Assembly: GCA_943356465.1 (NCBI GenBank)
Contig: CALREX010000001.1
Span: 1-64,000 of the forward strand
Length of the DNA: 64,000 nt
Direction: 5' to 3'
DNA from: Candidatus Peribacteria bacterium
Lineage (GTDB): Bacteria > Patescibacteriota > Gracilibacteria > UBA1369 > LOWO2-01-FULL-3
Program-made: the position numbers and the translations under genes
Notes under the pieces: model-generated
The model's database searches: none
What the model saw: only the letters and a program-made list of their open reading frames with translations
What the model was told of the DNA's origin: nothing
Part shown: piece by piece, positions 8,490 through 17,029 of the stretch
How positions within the stretch are numbered: position 1 is the first letter of the stretch
Layout of the letters: each line of letters begins with the position of its first letter

Positions 8490-9098
8490 ATGACAAAAAG
8501 ACCGCATTCAAAAGGGGAAGTACACAAAGAGCAAAAGGAATATGATGAGCAAGTCATAGAAATAAGCCGTGTAGTTAAAGTAGTAAAAGGAGGACGCAGA
8601 CTTAGATTCAGAGCAACTGTTGTCATTGGAAACAGAAAAGGAAAAGTTGGCATGGGAATCGGAAAATCAAACGAAGTAACAGGTGCTATTCAAAAAGCTA
8701 TTTCACAAGCAAAGAAAAATACAATTCAAGTTTTAATGGATCAGGGAACAATTCCTCATGATATTGAAATCGGACTAAAATCGTCACACATTAAATTCAT
8801 GAGAGCAAAACCTGGTACAGGTATAATCGCCGGAAACACAATCCGTAAGCTTCTTGAATTAGCCGGACTAAAAGATATCTATACGAAATCACTAGGCACA
8901 ACAAACAAAATCAACAACACAAAAGCTACATTTGAAGCTCTAAAAAAACTACGCACAACTCCTGGAATGGAAGCACGCGGAAGAAAAAATGCTCAAGAAC
9001 GAGAACAAAAAGCCAAGGAAATAGCAGCAAAAACACAAGCTAAATCAACAGAAAAGCCTGTAGCACCAAAAGAACAACCTAAAGCAGATAACAACTAA
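8490..9098 (+). CDS. rpsE: 30S ribosomal protein S5 (uS5)
   Basis: Small-subunit protein involved in decoding accuracy and mRNA unwinding. The double-stranded-RNA-binding-like N-domain (RRLRFRATVVIGNRKGKVGMGIGK) and the C-domain RAKPGTGIIAGNTIRKLLELAG are clear. At 202 residues it carries an extra Lys/Ala/Gln-rich tail of about 40 residues compared with E. coli. In other bacteria rpmD follows; here rplO follows directly. Confidence 0.97.
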   Translation: MTKRPHSKGEVHKEQKEYDEQVIEISRVVKVVKGGRRLRFRATVVIGNRKGKVGMGIGKSNEVTGAIQKAISQAKKNTIQVLMDQGTIPHDIEIGLKSSHIKFMRAKPGTGIIAGNTIRKLLELAGLKDIYTKSLGTTNKINNTKATFEALKKLRTTPGMEARGRKNAQEREQKAKEIAAKTQAKSTEKPVAPKEQPKADNN

Positions 9099-9101
9099 AA
9101 C

Positions 9102-9560
9102 ATGTCATTACAAGATTTACGCAGCAAAGTACCAAAGAAAAAAAGAAAACTTCTTGGTCGTGGAACAGCATCAGGTCACGGAAAATCTTCAACAAGAGGA
9201 GGAAAAGGACAGACAGCACGTGCAGGATCAAGCCGCAAACCTGGATTTGAAGGAGGTCAAACTCCCCTACTTCGCAAGATGCCTAAATTAAGAGGATTCA
9301 AAAATCCATGCAAAGTAATTTTCAGAATTGCATTCACAGGAGATTTAAATACATTTGAAGAAGGCACAGAAGTAAACGAAAAAGCATTAATCGAGAAACA
9401 ACTTATCTCAAAAAAAGACAACCCAATAAAACTTCTTTCAGGTAAAGGCAAACTTGAGAAAAAATTGAATATCGTAGTGAATAAAGCATCAAAAGGTGCT
9501 ATAACTGAAGTGGAAAGCGCAAAAGGAAAAGTAGAATTAAAAGAAAAATTCCCAAAGTAA
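9102..9560 (+). CDS. rplO: 50S ribosomal protein L15 (uL15)
   Basis: Late-assembly large-subunit protein. The glycine- and arginine-rich N-terminus (GRGTASGHGKSSTRGGKGQ, then GFEGGQTPLLRKMPKLRGF) is diagnostic. 152 residues. Placed directly between rpsE and secY. Confidence 0.97.
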   Translation: MSLQDLRSKVPKKKRKLLGRGTASGHGKSSTRGGKGQTARAGSSRKPGFEGGQTPLLRKMPKLRGFKNPCKVIFRIAFTGDLNTFEEGTEVNEKALIEKQLISKKDNPIKLLSGKGKLEKKLNIVVNKASKGAITEVESAKGKVELKEKFPK

Positions 9561-9561
9561 A

Positions 9562-10860
9562 ATGTTCTCATACCTACAACAAATTTGGAACTCAAAGGAT
9601 CTACGAACAAAAATCCTTTTCACAGTTGGAATGATTGTCTTGGCAAGATTTCTTGGCCATATTACAGTTCCAGGAGCAAACATGGATGCAATCAGGGCTG
9701 TAACAAATAAAAATGAACTACTACAGATGTTCAGTCTGCTTACAGGTGGAAGCATGGACAATTTCTCAATCATTTTGATGGGAATTTCCCCATATATTAA
9801 TGCATCTATCATCATTCAGCTGCTTACAGTAATCGTCCCAAAACTTGAAACACTTTCAAAAGAAGGAGAACAAGGAAGAAAAAAGTTAAACGCATACACT
9901 CGTTGGCTTACATTCCCTCTCGCATTTTTTCAATCATACGGAATGATTCTTCTTTTAAATTCACAATCACAAATCCCATTAATCACAAATGTAACAGACC
10001 CATCGATTGTACTACCAATAATGCTTACAATCACAGCAGGTTCAATCCTTCTTGTATGGCTTGGTGAACAAATCACAGAAAGCGGAATCGGAAATGGAAT
10101 CTCTGTTCTTATCTTCGCAGGAATCGTTTCAAACATTCCGGAAATGATAGGAAAAGGACTTTTCCTTGCAAGCGAAGACGATACAAAACTTATTCCATTT
10201 ATCACAATGATACTTGTTACAGTCATATTGATAACAATAGTTGTCTTGGTAAATGAAGCGCAAAGAAAAATCCCGATCACATACGCAGGAAGAGGAATTC
10301 GTTCAAAAAGCGATCAATCATTTCTTCCAATCAGAATCAATCAAGCGGGAATGGTACCTATCATTTTCGCAGTCGCTCTAGCAAGCTTCCCTGGCCTTAT
10401 GTCACAATTCTTACTTGGGGCAAAATCATCTTGGCTTAGAGACATTGGAACTTACATGAAAGACATGTTGGTCCCGGGATCTCTAACTTACATAATAGTA
10501 TATTTCCTACTTGTAATAGGCTTCACATATTTCTACGTTTCAATCACATTCAAACCTGAAGAAATAGCTGAAAGCATTCAAAAAAGAGGTGGATACGTCC
10601 CTGGAATTCGACCGGGCAAACAAACAGAGGATTATATCACAGACATTTCAAACAAAATGACATTGTTCGGAGCATTATTCATTGGAATTATCGCAATCCT
10701 TCCAATGGTCACACAAATCTTCTTCCAATCAAGCGGAATCGGCTCTATCCCACTTCTTATGACAGGTTCAGGAATCATCATCATCGTTGGTGTAGTCCTT
10801 GAACTTATCAGACAAGTGAACGCACAGCTTGTAATGCACGACTACAAAAAGTTCTACTAA
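9562..10860 (+). CDS. secY: Protein translocase subunit SecY
   Basis: Channel-forming subunit of the general protein export machinery in the cytoplasmic membrane. Ten hydrophobic segments can be followed along 432 residues. Family signatures include ISPYINASIIIQLLTVIVP, the plug-proximal LGHITVPGANMD, and the cytosolic ribosome- and SecA-contacting loops RKIPITYAGR and KRGGYVPGIRPG. Starts one base after rplO. secE and secG are not in the window. Confidence 0.98.
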   Translation: MFSYLQQIWNSKDLRTKILFTVGMIVLARFLGHITVPGANMDAIRAVTNKNELLQMFSLLTGGSMDNFSIILMGISPYINASIIIQLLTVIVPKLETLSKEGEQGRKKLNAYTRWLTFPLAFFQSYGMILLLNSQSQIPLITNVTDPSIVLPIMLTITAGSILLVWLGEQITESGIGNGISVLIFAGIVSNIPEMIGKGLFLASEDDTKLIPFITMILVTVILITIVVLVNEAQRKIPITYAGRGIRSKSDQSFLPIRINQAGMVPIIFAVALASFPGLMSQFLLGAKSSWLRDIGTYMKDMLVPGSLTYIIVYFLLVIGFTYFYVSITFKPEEIAESIQKRGGYVPGIRPGKQTEDYITDISNKMTLFGALFIGIIAILPMVTQIFFQSSGIGSIPLLMTGSGIIIIVGVVLELIRQVNAQLVMHDYKKFY

Positions 10861-10886
10861 CATGCGATAAAATCGCAATTGTATTC

Positions 10887-10915
10887 TTGCATTCCTCTTT
10901 TATTATATTTACAAT
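10887..10915 (+). promoter_or_regulatory. Internal promoter ahead of adk
   Basis: TTGCAT, 17 bases, TACAAT in the 84-base gap after secY. A short hairpin (GCGAT-AA-ATCGC) sits just upstream. It suggests adk-map can be transcribed apart from the ribosomal genes. Confidence 0.5.
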
Positions 10916-10944
10916 CCATATCGATAAATTTAACAATTTTCTAA

Positions 10945-11577
10945 ATGGACTTAATATTTTTTGGAATGCAGGGAGCAGGAAAAGGAACACTCGGAAAACA
11001 ACTTGCTGAAAAATACGGATTTCAAATTTTTGAAACGGGAGGCGAACTTCGCAAACTTTCAAGTGAAGACACTGAACTTGGCAAAAAAGTAAAATCAATA
11101 ATCGACGCAGGACATTTGGTTTCAAATGAAGTCGTCATGGAAATTGTTGAAAATTTCCTGAAAACTTTGCCGACAAATACAAATGTTTTATTCGACGGAA
11201 TTCCAAGAAAAATCGAGCAGGCAAATTCACTAAACGCACTTTTGGAAAAAAACGGCAGAGAATACAAAGCGGTTTTAATCGACATAAAAAAAGAAACAGC
11301 ACTAAAAAGATTAACAACACGAAGAATATGCGGAAAATGTAAGGCTGTCTATCCGGCGGATTACAAAGAACAAAATTGCGCATCTTGTGGCGGCGAATTG
11401 ACTACTCGGGCAGACGACAATCCGGAAGCGATAAAAACACGACTTGATGCTTTCGAAAACGAAACACTTCCTGCAATAAATCTATACAACGACAAATTAA
11501 TAAAAATTGACGGAGAACCGACAATCGACGAAGTTTTCAAAATCGCAGTCCAAACACTCGATCCGATTCTAAAATAA
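10945..11577 (+). CDS. adk: Adenylate kinase, zinc-binding LID type
   Basis: Catalyses ATP + AMP = 2 ADP. The P-loop is GMQGAGKG, the AMP-binding region contains ETGGELRKL and DGIPRK, and the LID at about residues 125-155 has CGKC...CASC, the zinc-binding form known from Gram-positive and many other bacteria. 210 residues, normal length. The secY-adk-map order is conserved in many bacteria. Confidence 0.96.
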   Translation: MDLIFFGMQGAGKGTLGKQLAEKYGFQIFETGGELRKLSSEDTELGKKVKSIIDAGHLVSNEVVMEIVENFLKTLPTNTNVLFDGIPRKIEQANSLNALLEKNGREYKAVLIDIKKETALKRLTTRRICGKCKAVYPADYKEQNCASCGGELTTRADDNPEAIKTRLDAFENETLPAINLYNDKLIKIDGEPTIDEVFKIAVQTLDPILK

Positions 11578-11581
11578 CAAA

Positions 11582-12334
11582 ATGCAAATCTCAATCAAAA
11601 CTCCGGAAGAAATAGAAATCATGCGTGCATGCGGAAAAGTCTTGGCGCAAACTCTTGAAGAAGTTATCAAATATTCAAAAGCAGGAGTTTCAACAGCAGA
11701 ATTGGATACAATAGCAGAAAATTTCATTCGTTCAAAAGGCATGATTCCGGCATTCAAAGGTTTTCACGGATTCCCCGCAACTCTTTGCACAGCAATAAAC
11801 GAAGTTGTCGTACACGGAATTCCAAGAAAAGATGAATTTTTGAAAGATGGAGACTTGTTCACAGCTGATTGCGGAGTGATTTATAAAGGATTTTACACTG
11901 ATGCTGCAAGATCCATCACCATAGGAAACGCATCAAATGAAAAAATCCGACTTATCAAAACAGCAAAATTGGCATTGGACAGAGGAATAATGATGGCACA
12001 ACCAGGTAATCATGTAAGCGAAATCAGCATAGTAATAGAAAAAACAATACAAGACGCAGGATTCAAGGTAATTCACGACCTTACAGGACATGGAATAGGA
12101 AAAGGTCTGCACGAAGACCCAAATGTCCTAAATTATTGGGACGGAAGCAAAGGTCCGATACTAAAACCAGGCATGACAATAGCAATAGAACCTATTTTCT
12201 CGGTCGGCGCAAGCGAAATTGTCACCTTAAAGGACAATTGGACCATAATTACCAAAGATAGATCTTGCGCAGTACAAGAGGAAAACACTATATTAATCAC
12301 CGAAAGCGGTAACGAAATTTTAACAGTACAATAG
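11582..12334 (+). CDS. map: Methionine aminopeptidase, type I
   Basis: Removes the initiator methionine from nascent proteins. The five metal ligands of the pita-bread fold can be placed: Asp in FTADCGVIYKG and in YTDAARS, His in TGHGIGKGLHE, Glu in IAIEPIF, and Glu in QEENTILIT. The substrate histidine is in VVHGIP. 250 residues, the compact type Ia length. 4 bases after adk. Confidence 0.97.
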   Translation: MQISIKTPEEIEIMRACGKVLAQTLEEVIKYSKAGVSTAELDTIAENFIRSKGMIPAFKGFHGFPATLCTAINEVVVHGIPRKDEFLKDGDLFTADCGVIYKGFYTDAARSITIGNASNEKIRLIKTAKLALDRGIMMAQPGNHVSEISIVIEKTIQDAGFKVIHDLTGHGIGKGLHEDPNVLNYWDGSKGPILKPGMTIAIEPIFSVGASEIVTLKDNWTIITKDRSCAVQEENTILITESGNEILTVQ

Positions 12335-12359
12335 ATTTACAGTTTTGCCACAAATTCTA

Positions 12360-12388
12360 TTGCATAGATAAATTTTCTCATGTAAAAT
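12360..12388 (+). promoter_or_regulatory. Promoter ahead of infA
   Basis: TTGCAT-N17-TAAAAT in the 98-base gap after map. It probably starts the alpha-operon part (infA to rpsI). Confidence 0.55.
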
Positions 12389-12432
12389 CCTACCGCTTTG
12401 CACGAAAAAAAGTATAAAAAAAGGGCATACAC

Positions 12433-12663
12433 ATGAGCAAAGAGGATACAATAGAAGTAATGGGAAGGGTCATAGAGTCCCTTCCAAATACTGTATTCAA
12501 AGTTGAATTGATAGACGAGATGTATAAAGGGATGATGATAAATGCTCATCTGGCAGGGAAAATGCGAATGAATTTCATAAAAATTCTCCCTGGAGACAAA
12601 GTAACTATTGAATTAAGCACTTACGACCTTACAAAAGGTAGAATAACTTACAGACATAAATAA
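12433..12663 (+). CDS. infA: Translation initiation factor IF-1
   Basis: S1/OB-fold protein that occupies the A site during initiation. [22 protein letters not shown] and [19 protein letters not shown] are typical of IF-1, as is the end KGRITYRHK. 76 residues. Precedes rpmJ as in most bacteria. Confidence 0.97.
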   Translation: MSKEDTIEVMGRVIESLPNTVFKVELIDEMYKGMMINAHLAGKMRMNFIKILPGDKVTIELSTYDLTKGRITYRHK

Positions 12664-12671
12664 CTAAAAAC

Positions 12672-12785
12672 ATGAAAGTACGATCATCGGTAAAAAAGAT
12701 ATGTCAGAAATGTCAGGTAATACGAAGAAAAGGGGTTGTTAGGGTTATTTGCGAACTAAAAAAACATAAGCAAAGACAAGGATAA
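12672..12785 (+). CDS. rpmJ: 50S ribosomal protein L36 (bL36)
   Basis: A 37-residue protein, too short for the ORF list. The start is ATG after infA and the translation begins [20 protein letters not shown]. Zinc ligands are the CxxC pair, a third Cys in [10 protein letters not shown] and the following His, the classical zinc-ribbon L36. It lies between infA and rpsM, its conserved place. Confidence 0.95.
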   Translation: MKVRSSVKKICQKCQVIRRKGVVRVICELKKHKQRQG

Positions 12786-12801
12786 TTAACTTAAAACACA
12801 T

Positions 12802-13176
12802 ATGGCACGTATAGCAGGTGTAAATTTACCTAAAGACAAAAGAATCGAAGCGGGACTTACTGCAATTTACGGAGTAGGTCGAAGTCTTAGCGCAAAAATT
12901 CTTGAAGAGGCAAATGTAGACAAGAATACAAAAGTTGATGAGGTTTCAGAGCCACAGTTGGCAAAGATCAGAGACATTCTTGCAAAATCTGTAGTTGAAG
13001 GAGATCTTCGAAGAAAAATCGCAATGGATGTTAAGCACATGCAGGAAATCGGATCTTACAAAGGATTCAGACATAAAAAAGGACTTCCTGTAAGAGGTCA
13101 ACACACAAAATACAACTGCAGAACAAGAAAAGGAAAGAAGAAGACAGTTGCAAACAAGAAAGTAGTAACTAAGTAA
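12802..13176 (+). CDS. rpsM: 30S ribosomal protein S13 (uS13)
   Basis: Head protein contacting the P-site tRNA and bridging the subunits. [26 protein letters not shown] at the start (helix-hairpin-helix) and RGLPVRGQ-type motif [20 protein letters not shown] at the end. 124 residues. Confidence 0.97.
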   Translation: MARIAGVNLPKDKRIEAGLTAIYGVGRSLSAKILEEANVDKNTKVDEVSEPQLAKIRDILAKSVVEGDLRRKIAMDVKHMQEIGSYKGFRHKKGLPVRGQHTKYNCRTRKGKKKTVANKKVVTK

Positions 13177-13203
13177 TAAAATATCAAGTAATAATCTAGT
13201 ATA

Positions 13204-13692
13204 ATGGCAGACACAAAAGAAAAGAAAGCAGATGTCGCTAAAGAGGCGACAAAAGATGTTTCAAAAGAAACTCCAAAAGACGTTACTAAGGACGCTTCAA
13301 AAGAAGCCGCTAAGCCGGTAAAAAAATCAAAGGCAAAACGAAGACTTGTTCAAGTTGGACATGCTTACGTACAAGCCTCATACAACAACACTATCATCAC
13401 AATCACAGAAGAAAACGGAAATGTATTGGCTTGGGCGTCATCAGGTTCATCAGGATTTAAAGGAGCAAGAAAAGCAACTCCATACGCAGCACAAGTAGCA
13501 GCAGAAAGCGCAACAGACAAAGCAAAAGCTTTCGGACTTGAACGTATTCGTGTTTTTGTAAAAGGAGTTGGAACAGGAAGAGATCAAGCGGTAAGAGGAC
13601 TTGTAAACAAAGGACTTGAATTAATTTCGATAAACGATACAACACCATTCGCTCACAACGGATGCAGAAAGAAGAAAGCTAGAAGAGTATAA
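13204..13692 (+). CDS. rpsK: 30S ribosomal protein S11 (uS11) with long charged N-terminal extension
   Basis: Platform protein near the mRNA exit. The conserved core begins at about residue 45 (GHAYVQASYNNTIITITEENG) and ends NDTTPFAHNGCRKKKARRV. At 162 residues it is about 30 longer than the E. coli protein. The extra N-terminus is a Lys/Asp/Ala-rich stretch with repeated KDVSKE/KDVTKD-like units, probably disordered. Why it is kept is unknown. Confidence 0.95.
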   Translation: MADTKEKKADVAKEATKDVSKETPKDVTKDASKEAAKPVKKSKAKRRLVQVGHAYVQASYNNTIITITEENGNVLAWASSGSSGFKGARKATPYAAQVAAESATDKAKAFGLERIRVFVKGVGTGRDQAVRGLVNKGLELISINDTTPFAHNGCRKKKARRV

Positions 13693-13728
13693 TCACACAT
13701 TAATATATTTCGTTAATAATCTATTTCT

Positions 13729-14343
13729 ATGTCACGATACACAGGTGCCGTAACCAGACTATCAAGAAGACTTGGAACAATGCTTTTCACTAATGCAGGA
13801 AGCAAACTAAAAGCGTTTCAGAAAAAAAGCTATAAACCTGGGCAACACGGACAAAAACGTTTCGCTCAAATATCAGAATACAACAAGCATCTTCAGGAAA
13901 AACAGAAAGCAAGATTTATGTATGGAGTAAGCGAAAAACAATTTTCAAATTATTTCAAAGTAGCATCAAAGAGCGGTGAAGTAACAGGTGTAAAATTCAT
14001 GCAACTTCTTGAACAAAGATTGGATAATGTCTTGTTCAGAGCCGGAATTGCAACTACACGTCCACAAGGAAGACAACTTGCAGCTCACGGACTTATAAGA
14101 CTTAACGGGAAAAAAGTTACAGTACCTTCAATTCAAATAAAAATCGGAGACAAATTTGAAGTCTCAGACAATAAAAAAAGTTCAAAACTTTTTGAAAATC
14201 TCGACAAGAGAAAATGGAAACCTGCAAAATGGATTAAAATGGATGCAAAAGGGCTAAGCGGAGAAATCATCGCATTGCCTGACAAAGACGATATCGAGCA
14301 TGCAATAGATAACCAATTAATCACAGAGTTTTACTCAAAATAA
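13729..14343 (+). CDS. rpsD: 30S ribosomal protein S4 (uS4)
   Basis: Primary 16S rRNA-binding protein that nucleates body assembly. The S4 RNA-binding fold is visible (LEQRLDNVLFRAGIATTRPQ and LAAHGLIRLNGKKV). 204 residues, normal. The N-terminus lacks the zinc-finger cysteines seen in some species. Confidence 0.96.
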   Translation: MSRYTGAVTRLSRRLGTMLFTNAGSKLKAFQKKSYKPGQHGQKRFAQISEYNKHLQEKQKARFMYGVSEKQFSNYFKVASKSGEVTGVKFMQLLEQRLDNVLFRAGIATTRPQGRQLAAHGLIRLNGKKVTVPSIQIKIGDKFEVSDNKKSSKLFENLDKRKWKPAKWIKMDAKGLSGEIIALPDKDDIEHAIDNQLITEFYSK

Positions 14344-14360
14344 AACATAACATATAAAAA

Positions 14361-15335
14361 ATGCACATCATCCAAGAAGAAATCGGTATTCCGAAGATAA
14401 AAACTGAGAATATCGGTGATAATCACACAGTTTTCGTGGTTGGACCGCTACCTACGGGCTATGGAGTTACACTTGGAAATGCTTTGAGAAGAGCTCTTTT
14501 GTCATCTCTTCCTGGAGCATGCGTTACAGGAGTTAAGATTTCAGGAGTAAGTCACGAATACACAGCCATCAAAGGCGTGAAAGAAAGTGTTATGGATATA
14601 ACTCTAAATCTAAAACTTCTAGACCTTAGCAAAACATCAAAAGAACCTACAGTTATTACTTTAGATACAAATAAAGCAGGGGCAATTCACGCAAAAGACA
14701 TCAAATGTCCTTCAGATGTAGAAATTCTAAATCCAGATCTATACATAGGAACACTTGAAAAAGGATCAAGCCTTAAAATCGAAATGGTTGTTGAAAAAGG
14801 AGTTGGATACAGCCCTGCAACAACAAGACAAAAAACAGAAACAGATGCGCAGATGGTTTTGGTTGACGCTATGTTCTCCCCTGTTAAGAAAGTTCGTTAC
14901 GATGTAGAAGCTACTCGTGTCGGACAAATGACAAACTTGGACAAATTAACTCTTGAAATCAAGACTAACGGATCAATCTCTCCTGAAGATGCTCTAAAGT
15001 TTTCTTCAAATCTTCTACAATCATATTTCAATTTATTCAATATTGAAAATATCATGGTGGAAGGAGAATATCTTTCAGACATCAAGTCAATTCTTGAGAA
15101 AGAAAAACAAGAAGAAGCAAACAAACCAACTCAGGAATCATACACTCCGATAGAAATTCTTGGATTTTCTCCAAGAACTCTAAATGCACTTATCAACGGA
15201 GGAATCGGATCTATAGAACAATTATCCAGATGCACTGAAAGCAAACTTACAAATCTAAGAGGTTTCGGGAAAAAAGCTTTGACTGAAGTTGCCGACGCAC
15301 TTGAGAAAAAAGGACTTGCTCTTGCAGAAGAATAA
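14361..15335 (+). CDS. rpoA: DNA-directed RNA polymerase subunit alpha
   Basis: Assembles core polymerase and reads upstream promoter elements. The N-terminal dimerisation domain (GPLPTGYGVTLGNALRRALLSSLPGA) and the C-terminal domain with helix-hairpin-helix motifs (LGFSPRTLNALINGGIGSIEQL, then LRGFGKKALTEVADAL) are both present. 324 residues, joined by a Gln/Glu-rich linker around residue 245. Confidence 0.98.
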   Translation: MHIIQEEIGIPKIKTENIGDNHTVFVVGPLPTGYGVTLGNALRRALLSSLPGACVTGVKISGVSHEYTAIKGVKESVMDITLNLKLLDLSKTSKEPTVITLDTNKAGAIHAKDIKCPSDVEILNPDLYIGTLEKGSSLKIEMVVEKGVGYSPATTRQKTETDAQMVLVDAMFSPVKKVRYDVEATRVGQMTNLDKLTLEIKTNGSISPEDALKFSSNLLQSYFNLFNIENIMVEGEYLSDIKSILEKEKQEEANKPTQESYTPIEILGFSPRTLNALINGGIGSIEQLSRCTESKLTNLRGFGKKALTEVADALEKKGLALAEE

Positions 15336-15371
15336 ATTTGATACTAATATAATCGCCCAACTAACACTAAT

Positions 15372-15725
15372 ATGAGGCACAACGTTAAAAAAGTAAAACT
15401 AGGTACAGACAAAGATCACACGACAGCACTTGTAAGAAACCTTGCAATGTCAGTAATAATCTACGATAAGATTAAAACAACATCAGCAAAAGCAAAAGCT
15501 GTTCAACCATTCGTGGAAAGATTGATCGAAATAGCTAAAAAAGGTCCTAAGATGCAAGCAATAAGACAAATCGAATCAATGCTTCAACATGAAAACAGCT
15601 CAAGAAAAATTTTCGATGTACTTGTAGATAAATACAAAGAAAAAACAGGAGGATACACAAGACTTGTACATTTAGGATATAGAAGCGGAGATAATGCTCC
15701 TGTAGTTCAATTAGAATTAGTATAA
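15372..15725 (+). CDS. rplQ: 50S ribosomal protein L17 (bL17)
   Basis: Tunnel-exit protein specific to bacteria. Family pattern MRHNVKKVKLGTDKDHTTALVRNLAMSV at the start; the C-terminus GGYTRLVHLGYRSGDNAPVVQLEL is diagnostic. 117 residues. Follows rpoA as in E. coli. Confidence 0.97.
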   Translation: MRHNVKKVKLGTDKDHTTALVRNLAMSVIIYDKIKTTSAKAKAVQPFVERLIEIAKKGPKMQAIRQIESMLQHENSSRKIFDVLVDKYKEKTGGYTRLVHLGYRSGDNAPVVQLELV

Positions 15726-15737
15726 ACTTTAGAAACA

Positions 15738-16175
15738 ATGATCACACAAAAAACACATATAGCAAAAGAAGCCGAGATACAAAGAAAATGGTACATCGTT
15801 GATGCAAATGGTAAAATTCCAGGGAGAATTGCAACAAAAATCGCGGACGTACTACGAGGCAAGAATAAGCCAATCTTCTCACCACACATGGACACAGGAG
15901 ATTTCGTAATAGTCATTAATGCGGGAAAAATTGCATTCACAGGAGGAAAAGAAAACAAGAAAAATTATTACAAACATTCAGGATTTCCTGGAGGACTTAA
16001 AACAATCGTTGCAAAAGACTTGCTTGTCAAAAAACCTACTGAAATTTTGAAACTTGCAATAAGAGGAATGCTTCCGGTAAACAAATTAAGAGATGTAGTC
16101 ATCAAAAAATTAAAACTTTACGCTGACGAAAATCATCCACATGCTTCACAGCAACCAATAACTTTAGACGTCTAA
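15738..16175 (+). CDS. rplM: 50S ribosomal protein L13 (uL13)
   Basis: Early large-subunit assembly protein. WYIVDANGKIPGRIATKIADVLRGK and YKHSGFPGGLK are the family motifs, and the C-terminus has IRGMLPVNKLRDVVIKKLKLY. 145 residues. Forms the usual pair with rpsI. Confidence 0.97.
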   Translation: MITQKTHIAKEAEIQRKWYIVDANGKIPGRIATKIADVLRGKNKPIFSPHMDTGDFVIVINAGKIAFTGGKENKKNYYKHSGFPGGLKTIVAKDLLVKKPTEILKLAIRGMLPVNKLRDVVIKKLKLYADENHPHASQQPITLDV

Positions 16176-16187
16176 AAACAATAATTC

Positions 16188-16706
16188 ATGCCAACAACAA
16201 AGAAAACAACAATCAAAAAAGAAAAAACATCTGTACCAAAAAAGGTAACACAGAAAAAACCTGCTTCAATAAAAAAAGTGGTTGAGGATGCTATGGATAT
16301 GGCACCTGCAACACCGGGTGGAAAATATTTTTATGCAAACGGAAAAAGAAAAACATCAATCGCAAGAGTTCGTTTATATAACGGTGCGGGAGCAATTACA
16401 GTAAATGACAAGAAGGCAAATGAATACTTTGTTGTAAAAACACTTATCGGACTAATAAAATCTCCATTCAAATTAGTAGGATTAGATAATAAATTTGATG
16501 TCATAGCGGTTATCACAGGAGGAGGAATAAACTCACAAGCTGAAGCCCTAAGACACGGCATCGCAAAAGCTCTACTAGTTGCCGATGCATCTTTACGCCC
16601 TACCCTAAAAAAAGTAGGAATGCTTACTCGAGATGCGAGAATGAAAGAAAGAAAGAAATTTGGTCTTAAGAGAGCTCGTAAAGGACCACAGTTCAGCAAA
16701 CGTTAA
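16188..16706 (+). CDS. rpsI: 30S ribosomal protein S9 (uS9) with basic N-terminal extension
   Basis: Head protein whose C-terminal tail contacts the P-site tRNA; the tail LKRARKGPQFSKR is intact. The core starts at about residue 46 (FYANGKRKTSIARVRLYNG). The first 45 residues form a Lys/Thr-rich extension absent from E. coli, similar in character to that of S11 in this cluster. Last gene of the ribosomal cluster, directly followed by a terminator. Confidence 0.95.
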   Translation: MPTTKKTTIKKEKTSVPKKVTQKKPASIKKVVEDAMDMAPATPGGKYFYANGKRKTSIARVRLYNGAGAITVNDKKANEYFVVKTLIGLIKSPFKLVGLDNKFDVIAVITGGGINSQAEALRHGIAKALLVADASLRPTLKKVGMLTRDARMKERKKFGLKRARKGPQFSKR

Positions 16707-16719
16707 GACAATTACATTC

Positions 16720-16752
16720 AAACACAGTTTGTTCATTCATTCTGTGTTTTTT
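16720..16752 (+). terminator. Intrinsic terminator of the ribosomal cluster
   Basis: AAACACAG, a 14-base loop and CTGTGTTT form an 8-bp stem followed by a run of T, 13 bases after the rpsI stop. Confidence 0.8.
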
Positions 16753-16758
16753 TGTTCA

Positions 16759-17029
16759 AATGTCGAATCGCATGTGCATTGTGTTTATTGTTTGGGAAAT
16801 ATCTCAACAAAACTCGTGCTTCTTTTTATTATATTCTCGGGTTGATACAATAGTATACAACTTGAAAACGATTTGAGTTCAATTTAGATATACTATGGAA
16901 TTAGACAAAAGAAACACGAGTTTTTAAGTTGTATACTATTGTATCAACTAAGATTAAATAGAACGCAAATCGTTTTGTTGAGATATTTTCTAAACAATCT
17001 GCTAAAATATGCACATGCGATTCGACATT
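16759..17029. repeat. Large nested imperfect inverted repeat covering the trmD promoter and start
   Basis: Outer arms pair perfectly: 16759-16779 with 17009-17029 (21 bp, including the trmD start codons) and 16797-16813 with 16972-16988 (17 bp). Inside lie three more complementary pairs: 16809-16826 with 16907-16924 (one mismatch in 18), 16841-16863 with 16926-16948 (23 bp perfect), and 16865-16886 with 16955-16976 (two mismatches in 22). These three inner pairs cross one another, so only one can form in any nested fold. An extended -10 element (TGCTAAAAT, 17000-17008) sits in the right arm and would start transcription at or next to the trmD ATG at 17015. The left arm looks like an inverted, decaying copy of that promoter and the first codons. 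Confidence 0.9.
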
